This document shows, piece after piece, positions 21,189-32,345 of a DNA stretch of 64,000 nt. The DNA lies in the NCBI GenBank assembly GCA_030737835.1, contig JAUJYN010000030.1, positions 1,394,301 through 1,458,300 on the forward strand. Reading direction: 5' to 3'. The notes under the pieces are model-generated. The model was not told the DNA's origin. It searched no databases and saw only the letters and a program-made list of their open reading frames with translations. This DNA comes from Acorus gramineus. Lineage: Eukaryota > Streptophyta > Magnoliopsida > Acorales > Acoraceae. Position 1 is the first letter of the stretch. Each line of letters starts with the position of its first letter. The position numbers and the translations under genes were made by a program.

Positions 21189-24100
21189 TGTTGTGCCTGT
21201 GTCATTTGGAGCACTCTGATTGAAAATTTGGTTACATAATTTTTTTCTTTCTCCTAGAAGTTATGTATTTCCAATTTGGCATTTGGATTTGATTTGTAAA
21301 AATCCAAGATGAAGAGGTTTAAATATGATTTTATTATGAGATGTCCAGTTTTGAGTTAGCTTTCGTACAAAAGTAGAATTAGGTCAACTGGATTCCTGTA
21401 GTAAAAGTTATGGGTATTTTACCAAGTATACCCCGGGGATGAAAATTCTGGCAGCAGCCCTGTTCTATGTTTATCTCTAATTTCGGAATAGCTGGAGAGA
21501 TTATTTGATCTTGGCATGAACATAAAAGTTGTAGATAATCTTCTTAGCTTTCCAACGGACTTGGAATTGTACAATTCAGAGCTATATCGAGGAAGTTATG
21601 GCTGTTCTATTGAAGCATGCGCAGAATTTCTAAGTCAGGGATGAAAGGGTCATTTCCATCCCTTTTAGATATTTGTGTGCAACAAATCTCTTTCTCTCTC
21701 TCTCTCTCTCTCTCTCCCTCCCACATCCCACGTCCATATTCTATTGGCCTCTCTTTCTCTTTTTCAAAGCCCCCCTAGGTGTTTGTTTTAATTCCTCAAA
21801 GAGAAGGAGATGGTGAAGGAAGAAGAGAAGGTTGTTCATGTGTTGTTGTTGTTGTTTCTCCCCTCTCTCAAGCTCCCTTTTCTTGATCTTCCCCCCCCCC
21901 CTGATTTGCAGCCATGGGAAGGCTGAGGAGGGCTGAGGAGGTGGTGGTGGTGGTTGAGGTGGCCGTGGGCGCGTCGAGAGCCCTGCACCTCCCCCTTTCC
22001 GTTTCCCTCTTTTGGTAAGTCCTCTTCCCCTTCTTTTTGGTTTTTAAGGTTGTTGGGATGGTTGGGGTGGTCATGCATGCTATGCATAGGGGTTAGAGTG
22101 TGTGTGAGGGGTTGGAGAGGGTTAAAATGGGGTTAGGGTTGGCTGGGCACGCATTGGGAGTTGTCTGCGTGCGTGGCAGGCGCTGGTGGGCGCGCAGATG
22201 CCCGGGGGCGCTTGCGGGCGAGTGTGCGCGGAGTGGTCGCGCAGGTGCGCGCGGGTGCGCGCGCGAGCGGGGGTGCACGCGGGAGTGCGAGCCAGTGCGC
22301 GCGGGCGCGCACGAGCATGCGGGCGCGGGGAGCAGTGCGCCTGGGCATGCGCCTGGGCGCGGGGCTGGGGACCAGTGCGCGCACGTGCGCGTGCTGGGGC
22401 GTGCGCGCGGGTACGCGCTGGGCTGGACGCGCGCGGGTACGCGCTGGGCTGGACGCGCGGTGCGCGCGGGCTGGCGCGAGCGAGCGCGCGCGCACGGCAG
22501 CCCGTCTGGGCGACCGGGCAAGCGCGCGGCAGTGCGCCGAAGGTGCAGGGGCACATGCGTGCGTGCGCGTGCGGGGGGCCATGCGTATGGCTGCCCAGAG
22601 GTTCGGGTAGGTGTCGGGGCACTCGGACTCGCGTGCGTACGTGCGTGCTCGCATGCGTGCGAGTCCATATGCATGCTTGTCCGAGTATTAGGTATTTCTA
22701 ATGATTTCTATGTGTAAATTGTGTTGTTTCTCACCAGTTGGATGCCCTACCTTGCAGATCTCGTCGGATGGGATGCGCGAGGTCCCGGGTTGTAAGGTGA
22801 GTGGTTCGATTCCAATCCCCCCCCCTCTCTAGGGATGCGCTCGACCCGCATAGATGCGCGTCGCGCATCGATGGGGCCCCCTAGTTATAGTGTGGATACT
22901 ATGTAATGCATGATTAATACGATGTAACCATGCCACATTAGACCTTGTATGCTAGGGATATGCACTCATATATCATGTATAGAGGCCCATACATGCCTAG
23001 ACACCATGTCCCTTGATTGGAAAGCCCCTATCTATGCATGTTTCCCATTTAGTTTAATTTATTTAAATCAAATGTGAATATATTGTTGTAAGCATGCCAG
23101 GTAGAGGCTATGGAGTGTGGGAGAGGCTACCGGGTGGACCAGGGGAGGAGAGCGGTCTAGTCTGAAAAGACCCATGACACCCCCAAAGGGTGAGCGTGGG
23201 GTGGGTCGGCGATGTTACGACCCTCTAACTTGTGTAGTTACTCCCGTATAGGGACTATGACTACTTTAAGGTTAATATGAGTGTGTTGATTGTTGTTATG
23301 CCTGTGTTTTGATATTTTGATAAGTGAGTATCGAGAGTAGTTGTTTTCCATTGGGTTCGCTTTGCGAATATGGGAATCATTCTCCCCTTCATTGGATCCG
23401 ATGTAGGAACTTCTCGGGTTTAGTTGTCCTGACAGAGGGCTCCCATCCGTAGGTACCACCGATGCATTCGGACGAGTACTGATCGTGGGGAGTATACCAG
23501 GTAGAGGCTACCAGAGGAAAGGGCTACTGGCGGACCAAGGGTGTAGAGCGGTGAGTTGAGGAGATCGGGTTGTAGATACTACCCGGGAGAGGGTTAACGA
23601 ATGATGTTGCGGGTGTGGGAATCCTTCTCCCCTTCGTTGGATCCGAGTAGGGACTTCCCGGCGATTACAGCTGTCCTGACAGAGGGCTCCCGTCCGTAGG
23701 TACCACTGACGCGTTCGGAAGAGTACTGATAGTGGGAGTATACCAGGTAGAGGCTACGCGGGAGAGGCTACAGGTGGACCAAGGGTGTAGAGCAGTCTAA
23801 GCCTCTTCCAAAAGTCCCAATAGTCTCCCTTCTGGAGTGAGGGTAAGGATGAGGTGAAGACACATCGCCGCGTGACCCATTCATTGTTCGACCGTTCCCA
23901 TAGTTGTTGGACCCGGTCTTTTATCGATGTTTAAAGGCATCGTTTGAGAAATTATCTAGATGTAGATGATCCAGTAGTGTTGAGTAGACCAGTAAATCCG
24001 GGTCTCTTCGACCGACGGTATGGTCTCTCCCCAAAAGTCCCAAAAGACTCCCTCCGGGAGTGAGGGTGGGGGTGAGGTTGGTCGCGCCGCCGCGTGACCC

Positions 24101-24609
24101 AGTTATCCATGGGTTTCCACCCATGTTTTCCTTGAAAGGAAATTGATTATGTATTGAACTGTAGTATGGTGATTGGTTTCCAGCCACTCACTGAGCTTGT
24201 AGCTCACCCCTCGCATACTGTTTCTTTTTAGGGGCAGTGTTGGGCATGAAGCTGGAGCTTTCCTGTGGCGTGGTCTTATGGGCGTGGAGCGTTCTTCCGG
24301 CGGGTGGCGAGTGCGAGGCTGTCAGCATTCCCAGAGTCATTTTATGCTTGTAAATCGTGCATGTGGCACGGGTTGTATTTTCTTTGGTCTAGACTTGGCT
24401 CTCACAGGACAGTGATTATGTATTCGAGTCTGTAATAATGTTTTTGATTTACAGACATTGTTTATATATTATGCTTCCGCTTTTTAGTCAGTTATCATTA
24501 TCTTGCTTTGCCGCCTTGTGTATTGTTGTTGGTGTCTTTATTGACCCCAAGTATTGATAGCTGATATTTTATTATTTTGCCACGTCTCCGGGACGCCTGG
24601 GGCGTGACA
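21189..24609 (+). mobile_element. Solo LTR, diverged Tekay-like family (3,421 bp)
   Basis: Starts TGTTGTGCC and ends GGGGCGTGACA with ACCCA on both sides and no internal region: an LTR left after recombination between the two ends of a full element. It shows a donor-like TTTTG/GTAAGT at 22015, a GC-rich block at about 22150-22660, CTTGCAG ending at 22757, and a 39-nt micro-exon followed by GTGAGT. The part from about 23290 contains near-duplicate segments with the phrase GAGGGCTCCC(A/G)TCCG. It interrupts the old minus-strand element. Confidence 0.9.
22758..22796 (+). other. Predicted LTR micro-exon, diverged family
   Basis: Begins ATCTCGTCGGATGG after CTTGCAG and ends before GTGAGT, 39 nt long. 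The minus-strand LTR at 25068-28235 has a 37-nt equivalent at 27465-27429. Confidence 0.45.
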
Positions 24610-24614
24610 ACCCA
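24610..24614. repeat. Target-site duplication ACCCA, right copy
   Basis: Follows the TGACA end of the solo LTR and matches 21184-21188. Confidence 0.85.
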
Positions 24615-25067
24615 TGGCCCCTTAATCCTGAGTAGGAAAACTGGAAGAAGACATCACCCCTTAATGAGCAATATGCCGCATCCTCAAAACTTGAAACTGG
24701 CGCTGCACGCAAACTCCATGGTTACCAGCAATATCGATGCACGGGAAAGAAGCTCCATTATCGAGACGCAATCCATACCTTAGAAATTGCAATCAATTCA
24801 TCACTATCATACTACTGGGTTGGAATCTCATACCCAAGCCTTAATCCCACAACAAGGGATCCAACAACTGACCCTATTCAGTTGACCAAGTTGACAACTT
24901 AAGGGTGGGTCCAGGGGTTGTCACATCCACGTTCACGGGTGCGAGGAGGCATGTCAGCAATCTAAGATAAACTTCTAAAACAAGAGTACTCGGATGACAA
25001 TCCTACGACTCATCATCTATACGACTAGACTTAGGCTCTGACAGGACCAGGCTCTGATACCAACTTT
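24615..25067 (-). other. Leader, primer site and gag start of the old minus-strand element
   Basis: The reverse complement shows TGGTATCAGAGC (25062-25051) next to the LTR, then a leader, then an ATGCCTCCTCGC-like gag start near 24950, as in the other elements. The gag that follows is not readable; the rest down to 24615 is degenerate. Confidence 0.7.
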
Positions 25068-28000
25068 TGTCACGCCCCAGGGCGACCGTCCTTGAGACGC
25101 GGTAATATATAAAGTATCAGCAATCAATACCTGAGGTCAACAAAGACTCCAACAACAACACACAAGGTGGCAAGGCAAAGATAAATGATAACTGACTGAA
25201 AAGCGAAAGCATAAGATATCAACAATGTCTGTAAACCAAAAATATTATTACAGACTCGAATACACAATCACTGTCCTGTGAGAGCCAAGTCTAGTCAAAA
25301 TAAAATACAACCTGTGTCACATGCACGATTTACAATACATAAAATGACTCTAGGACTGCTGACAGCCTCGCACTCGTCACCCGCCAGACAAAACGCTCCA
25401 CGCACATAAGACCACACCATAAGGAAGCTCCAGCTCCACGCCCAACACCGCCCTTGTAAAAGAAACAATACGCGAGGGGTGAGCTACAAGCTCGGTGAGT
25501 GGCTGAAAACCAATCACCATCACAACAGTTTAATGTTAAGGCAATTTCTTTTCAAGGAAAACATGGGTGGAAACCCAAAGGATAACAAGGTCACGCGGCA
25601 GCGCAACCAACCCCATCCTCACCCTCACTCCCAGAGGAAGACTCTTGGGACTCTTGGGGAGAAACCATACCGTTGGTCGAAGAGACGCAGAATTACTGGT
25701 CTACACAACACTACTGGATCATCTACATCAAGATAACTACCCAACGATGTCCTTGAACATCGATACGTAACCAGACCCAACAACTATGGGAACGGATGAA
25801 CAACGAATGGGTCACACGGCGACGTGACTTCACCTCATCCTCACCCTCACCCCTAAGGGTGACACAGCACTGTTTGAAGAAAACCTTTTGTTCTTCACCC
25901 TTCGTCATCCGGTAGCCCTCTCTCGAGTAGCCTCTACCTTATATACTCCCATGATCAGTACATCTGCCGAACGCATTGGTAGTACCTACAGGTGGGAGCC
26001 CTCTGTCAGGACAGGTTTAACGTCGGGTAGCTTCCACACGGATCCTAAGAAGGGGAGAACGATTCCACGCTCGCAATATCATCCGGTAGCCCTCTCCCAC
26101 GTAGCCTCTACCTGTCGGCCTTCCACGATCGGTACATTAGCCAGATGTGTACCGTAATACGCATTGGTAGGACCTACAAGTGGTGGCACCCAAACAGGAT
26201 AGCTTCGACGCTGGGGTGTTTCAACGCACGACGATGTCGGGAGGAAGCACCCCACGTTCGCAAAGCAAACCCTATGGGAAAGTCAACTACACTCGATAAT
26301 CACATATCGATGATATCGAATACTCTTGTACTCCCACATTGGTACGTCGCTCGGACGAGAGGGGTTACCTCTGCTCTCACGCAGAAATAAGCCCAAGGCA
26401 TATAACCCAACAGGCGGTTCATGTACGCGCCAAGCACGGGTAGGCCTAACTTAATGCCATAGCCACCGGTTTAACAAAACTGGTACAACAAATGAATTCT
26501 CCTGAATTCCATTCAAGTGCATCTCACGGATGTAGGGTGGCGATTACATTGCTCGCGCTCTAACTAATGAGGTACATCCCGACAGCGGGTCATACCCACG
26601 CCTATTTCAGATAGGCCTAATTAGTTTTAAGATGCGCATTTATATTAAAGGAGAAATCATATCGTAGCTACGTGTATAAACCATATGCACGATCACCTAA
26701 TAATCGACTATAAGGGTATCCCCTAACATGAATTTGAATCATAAACAACAAATCATACAACATGCATACAAGGTATGGCCCACTTAAACATACATACAAG
26801 GCCATTAATCATATAAGCATACAAGGTATAACTTAAGCATGCGTTGGATATCACCAACTTAAAAGGGAAGGGTTAAACGCAATCTCGCACACTAACAGGT
26901 GCATGTTAATATTCCAAACGAATCTGAGTCGAGTAGGAAATTGCATCTACTTACTCAGTTCGTACAAAGGGAGGGTGAGAGAGAGGGAAAGTCTTATCCT
27001 CTTCGGAAGCTGGTCATAGCATTGCCCCAACAAGATGGGTGCAATAGCTGTACCACGTCCTCCACTCTTATGACTAGGAAAATATTAAGTATGCACCCGG
27101 TTATTAACCCAGGTTTAATTATGCTAACATAGGAAGGCAGTACTATAAATAGGGACTATCTAAGGCATGCTTATTCTATACATTCATAAAAACACACATT
27201 ACAGATGCCCATACATGAAGGGCGCATGCATACATAATAATTTACACATGAATATGATACACATGCAAGTATATGGTAGAAAAAAAGGGAGTTCTACTCA
27301 ATATACAAGCTATACAAGCCTAGCATGCAAATATCTAGCATATTTAGGGTGCAAAGAAGCCCCATGGATGCACGATGCACGACTACGTGCATCGAGCGCA
27401 TCCCAACGGGTTGGATCGAACCACTCACAGCAACCCGGTACATAGCGCATCCCATCCGACGAGATCTGCAAGGTAAGGGCATCAGAATGGTGAGTATAAT
27501 CACATAAAAACACTTAGAATTTAACTAGAAATGCCAAAGACTCAGATATGCACGCATACAGGCTAGCACGCATGCAAGTACGCACGTACGCACGCATGTC
27601 CGAGTACCCCGGCACCTACTCGAGCCCTCGAGCAGCCACACGCATGGCCCCGCATGCGTACGCACGCATGTCCGAGTACCCCGGCACCTACTCGAGCCCT
27701 CGAGCAGCCACACGCATGGCCCCGCATGCGTACGCACGCATGTCCGAGTCCCTCGGCACCTACTCGAGCCCTCGGGCTGCCACACGCATGGCCCCGCCCG
27801 CGTACGCACACGCATGCACGCGCGCATGCCCCCCCGCGCCCGCGGGCACCCAGCCATGCCCCCTACCACATGCACCCTCGCGGGCGCTCGCGTGCACCGC
27901 ACCTGCCTGCACCCCGCACGCATGCCCACGCGCAACCTTGCGTACGCGCACGGCCCAGCCTGGGATCCCGTCAGCGCCCCTCTACGCGTGCACGCGCGTG

Positions 28001-28235
28001 GACAGGCCTGCGTGTGTGCCCAGCACTCCCCAGCCCTCCCCCCATGCCCCCACATGCACCCAACTCAAAACATCTCACATGCATGCCCTCCCAAACACCC
28101 TAACATGCACAAAAACCAATAAAGAAGAGGGAAAACTCACCAAAAGAGAGGGGGGAGGGAAGGGGGAGATGTAGGGACTTGCAAGCGCACCCTTGACCAC
28201 CTCGACCGCCAAGAACCAGCTCTGGCACCCTAGCC
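25068..28235 (-). repeat. 5' LTR of the old minus-strand element, truncated at its 5' end
   Basis: On the minus strand it ends GGGGCGTGACA at 25068. It carries the GC-rich block (about 27600-28030) with a 113-bp direct repeat near its edge, a micro-exon at 27465-27429 and a donor-like site at 28140. Similarity to the solo LTR fades near 28235, where it abuts an unrelated ORF, so about 700-800 bp of U3 is missing. Confidence 0.8.
27590..27815. repeat. Tandem direct repeat in the GC-rich LTR block
   Basis: A unit containing GTACGCACGCATGTCCGAGT, CGGCACCTACTCGAGCCCTCG and CAGCCACACGCATGGCCCCGC occurs in two nearly identical copies (about 27590-27655 and 27658-27722) and a third diverged one (about 27727-27795), a period of about 68 bp. 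Confidence 0.8.
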
Positions 28236-28717
28236 CGACAGGAGATGTAGAAGGATGGTGAGCGCCCGAAGGTTGAAGCCTTGACCTGAAAGATCCAGCG
28301 AATCTCTATCAGGCCAAGTTCAACTCCTATCCTCCTTCCTAATGCGACCACACACATCAGGATGCGGTACATGTTGGGGACAATCATGACGGGGTGGAGG
28401 CCAAAGAAGTCAAGAAACTCTGCCACCAAGTGTGGCAGAGGGAGAGAGAGACCTCCATCCTTGAAATAGCTTGGATGGAGGAGAACGGTGTCAGGGTAGA
28501 GGGTGGGTACTTCGTCCTCAACCAACTCGCCTACCATGTAGTATGAAGATATACCCAACTCTCTGTGAAGGGTTGCAGTAATAGCAATTTTCTCCATGAT
28601 AGCAGTTTTATCCATGGAGCCCTCAGAAATCAAAAGAAAGGATGAGATGGGATGAGAAGAACTTCCCACTTGGCCTTTAAATACTGCTGGGGCGATGTTT
28701 AGAAAAGATGGCAGCAC
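28236..28717 (-). pseudogene. Antisense accessory ORF resembling the PF04195 (Transposase_28) domain of Tat elements
   Basis: The minus-strand ORF from 28717 has the order LVEDEVPTLYPDTVLLHP, GGLSLPLPHLVAEFLDFFGLHP, VPNMYRILMCVVALGRRIGVELGL and IRWIFQVKA. This parallels the plant 'putative gypsy-type transposon' domain (...FSLPLHPFF..LLDYYGL...P N...). The last residues of the open frame (below 28235) are read from the adjoining LTR, so the C-terminus is broken. It lies just upstream of, and antisense to, a plus-strand Tat-like LTR, the position in which antisense accessory ORFs are known in Tat-lineage retrotransposons. The domain call is from memory of family wording. Confidence 0.55.
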
Positions 28718-29155
28718 TTATTGAGGAGTAATCAATGCCTAGAAAATGGGTTTCACAAAATACAAAGGGGTGCTGACATTTGGGTTTTCTAAGGAAAGAC
28801 CACATGAAGCCACACGCCATTAAAGTTGACATAGAAAATCAGCCTTCAAATCCTCAACAGAAAAGAGAATCCCGAGGAGACGTGCGACGAGATCTTTGAC
28901 CACCCAAAAGGCGGAGGTGAGATGATTTTTCCTGATCTCCTGCTCTCTCGACAATTCAAAAGAATAGGAGAGGGGGCATTTGTGGATGTAAAAATCCGCA
29001 CCATGACACGTGTCACACTAGGGCGGACGTGTCACGCCAGGACGGATATGGGCCGTGCAAGGGACCCACAAATCCAGGTCCGAATCCTCAGTCATGATGA
29101 CACTTCTGAATGCGCTGGCACAATTAGATCTACGGTCTAGTCGGACAGTCAGAAA
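28718..29155 (+). repeat. Left part of a Tat-like LTR
   Basis: Contains a GAGAGGGGGCATTTGTGGATGT phrase and a GACACGTGTCAC palindrome, both reminiscent of Ogre/Tat LTR upstream regions. It is interrupted at 29155 by a solo LTR and appears to continue at 31797. Boundaries and family are inferred. Confidence 0.45.
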
Positions 29156-31796
29156 TGTTATATATGTGTCACTTTTAGCCTTCTGGTCACCATTGGAGAA
29201 TTCTGGCAGTTTTTTAACTTTTTCTTTTTTTCGATCGGAACCGCTAAAATTTCATACTTTTAGCCATCATCATGAGTTTGAGAACTACGATTGAAAATCT
29301 AACTGCACATTATGTGTCCTGGTGCCATTTCAAGCCACTCACAAAAAATTCATCGAATTCCGGTAACGTTCAGAATTTCACAGTTCCGAATCGTATCCGG
29401 GTTTTGACCAAGCGAAAAGTCATTGGGAGACTTGACCAAGTCAAAGAGGACTTTGACCAAGTCAAGTTTGACCCTTGACTTGGTCAAACCCTTTTGTTTG
29501 TTAGTGTGGATGAGTTGACCAAAGGTCAAAGCTCACCAAATGTCAAAAAAACCCTAAGTGTGAGTGTGTGTGTGTGAGTGGTGTGTACTAGTGATAGGCG
29601 TGCACTTCTTCTTCTCTCCCCATCTCTCTCACTCACTCAAACCCATCTCCCCTTCCCTATTTTTCCACCATTGGAGCTTGAAGAAGGTGTTGAAATAGGA
29701 AGCCCTAGAAGAAGAAAAGGAAGGTGAGGTCTTGATCTACCTTCCCATGGTCTTGTTTTTTATTTCCCCCTTGTTGACCTCCTCTCTTAGCTCCCTTTTC
29801 TCCTCTGTTTTTCAGCCTTGCTAGGGCTGAGAAGAGGCTTGGTGGTGGTGATTCGGTGCGCGAAGGGCACCCGGTTTTCATCCCTTTGTTCTTCCTCCCT
29901 TGGGTGAGTCCTTCTCCTCCCTTTTTCTTGTTTAGATGCATGATTAGGGTGTGTTTTTGGGTGTGCATGGTATGCATGTGTGTTAGGGGTGTGGGAGGGC
30001 TGAGGGAGGTGGTGGGAAGGACTCGGGCGCGCGTGCGGGTCATCCGCGCGCGTGCGCGCGAGTCTGCACGCGCAGGCAGTGCAGGCGCGCGCAGTCGGGC
30101 GCGCTAGGGGCGTGCGCGCAGGCGTGCACGTGGTGTGTGCTGCGCGGGTAGCGCAGTGCGCGCGGTGCGCGTGGGGGTGCGCGTAGGGTGCTGCGCAGGG
30201 GTGCAGTATGCGCGGGTAGATGCAGAGCTGGACCCGAGGTGCGCGCGGGCGCGCGTGCGCGGCAGCGTGTCTGGGTGCTCGGGCAGGGGCGTAGCAGCGC
30301 GTCTGGGCGAGCGGGCTGGGGCGCGGCAGTGCACCCGGGGTGCGGCCGTGCGTGCGTGCGCGTGCGGGTGGCCGTGCGCATGGCTGCCGTGGGTGCGAGA
30401 GGATGTCGGGGCACTCGGACTCACGTGCGTGCGGGCCCGTATGCATGCTTGTCCGAGTGTTGGGTATTTCTAGCGTATTTCTTATGTATTTGTGTAATTA
30501 CTCACCATTTTGATTACCCATGTCTTGCAGATCTTGACGGACGGTCACGCGACGACCCGGGTTTTGGTGAGTGGGACAATCCAACCCAGTAGGGAGGCGT
30601 TCGATGCACGTAGGCGTGCATTGCCCTCCCCTGGGGCACCATAGTTGCATATTAGCTAGTATTAAATGTAAACTGTGCTATACATGATCATTATGTTGTA
30701 TCCATGCCCCCCTTAGACTTTGTATGCTAGGGATATGCACCCTTATATTATGTATAGAGGCCTACGCATCCTGATACCATGTTTTCATGCTAGGAAAGCC
30801 TCGACCTACGCATGTTTCCCATTTAGTTTAACTTATTTAAATCAAATGCAAGCATATGGTTATTAGCATGCCTTAGAGAATATTATAACCTCGTTGTTAT
30901 AATATGTGTCTCCCCGCATCTTAGTTATGCGCCCTGGAGGAATTCTTGTGAATTCATGACATTAGTAGAGTTGCAATCGGTGTCGGCGGATCCAAGAGGA
31001 TCGTATCCGTGTGGGTAGGCTGTTTCTCTTCCCTTCGTTGGATCCGTGTAGGGACTCCTCAGCGTTAGACAGGCTGTCCTGACAGAGGGCTCCCATCTGT
31101 AGGTACCTCCGATGCGTCGGACTGTGCTGATCGTGGGAGTAGACCAGACGAGCTACGAAGTGGGGGAGAGGATATCGGTGGACCAAGGGTGATTAACAGC
31201 ATAGTCAGTCCCAAAAGACCATGTTACCCCTTTGAGGATGAGGGTGAGGGTGAGGTGGGTCGGCAATGTAGTGACCCACTGGATTATGTAGTTACTGCCA
31301 CTTAGGGGCTGTGAATTGCATAAGGTTAATATGAATTGTGATGCATGGGTTGTGCTATTCACTGAGCGTGTGGCTCACCCCTCGCATATATTTTTCTCCA
31401 GTGATATCTGAGTCGGATCTGAAGGAGGAGCTCCACGAGGCCCATCAGCAGTAGCGGAGCAGCGTCACGTTCTGCGAGTAAGAGGCCATCAGCATCCCCT
31501 TTTGATTGTATGTATTGTATTCCGTGCTTGGGCACATATTTGTATTTTATTTGGATGTCGTTGTATATATTGGCTCTCACATGACAGATGATTATGTATC
31601 GGGTCTGTAATATGTCTTTTGAATTACAGACTCAGTCTTTTAGCTTCCGCTATTTGTATATATTATGTCAGCCACCTTTCTGTCTGTGTTGTCATTTTCG
31701 ATGTTGTATAGAGTATTTTATTGATCTCCTGTATAGACAGCTGATATCATATATACCATCACCGCGTCTCGGGGACGGCCGCCCTGGGGTGTGACA
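29156..31796 (+). mobile_element. Solo LTR of the Tekay-like family (2,641 bp)
   Basis: Starts TGTTATATATGTG as in the inner element and ends GGGTGTGACA. The flanks are AGAAA and AGACA, a 5-bp duplication with one mismatch. No internal region is present. The donor-like site at 29904, the GC-rich block at about 30010-30420, the 36-nt micro-exon at 30531-30566 and the acceptor-like CTCCAG ending at 31401 all keep their places. Confidence 0.85.
30531..30566 (+). other. Predicted LTR micro-exon in the solo LTR
   Basis: Begins ATCTTGACGGACGG after CTTGCAG and ends before GTGAGT; 36 nt as in the other Tekay-like LTRs. Confidence 0.5.
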
Positions 31797-32345
31797 AGAC
31801 ACCTCGTGAAAGACTGTCACCTCGAGTAGTTAAGGCACGATCAAACTAGAGGTTTGGTTGGGCGACCTTACTCCTCGTGAACGAGCACGGAAGACACGAC
31901 CAGACGAGGTCTGGTCTGGTGATCTTCCATCTCGCAGATGTACTCGAAAGACGTAACAGATAAACGAGTATGCAAAAGGGCCACTAGTAGACTAAAGAAA
32001 CTATCAGAGGAATACAAACGCCTGTAACTGCTAGGCTGACAGTCAAGGCCCACTAACTGTGCGACGTGGGCACGAGATGCCTCATTAACAAGTGGAGGTT
32101 TCCCCCGAAATCGCCCACCAAGTGTTTAAATGGGAAGACAGTTACAAAAACCAGAGAAATGGGAATGACAATCTAGCCGAGGAACTACGTATGACTTGAT
32201 CCCTAAGGGGTAGGCAGCCTATAAAAGAGGTCGCGAGATAGCACTATCAGGCTTAGTCAAATCCAAGCTACACAATTTACTTCTCTCCACAAAAAATCCT
32301 ATCCAAGTTTTTACCCCTAAAACCGTAAAGTTTAACTGAAGGGGA
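31797..32345 (+). repeat. Right part of a Tat-like LTR with promoter
   Basis: Continues after the solo LTR with several CTCG/CGAG-rich phrases and an inverted-repeat-like segment near 31890-31925 (CCAGACGAGGTCTGGTCTGG). A TATAAAAGAGG box at about 32220 is followed by a CACTATCAGGC...CTTCTCTCC leader, the layout of an LTR promoter. The far end is not defined. Confidence 0.5.
32220..32231 (+). promoter_or_regulatory. TATA box of the Tat-like LTR
   Basis: CCTATAAAAGAG, about 30 bases upstream of the likely start. Confidence 0.45.

Noticed and set aside
16727..28235. One complete LTR element using the LTRs at 16727-18141 and 21189-24609 as a pair
   Set aside because: The first copy is truncated, and the second has its own perfect ACCCA duplication on both sides. 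The sequence between them is a mixture of Tat gag and antisense Tekay remains.
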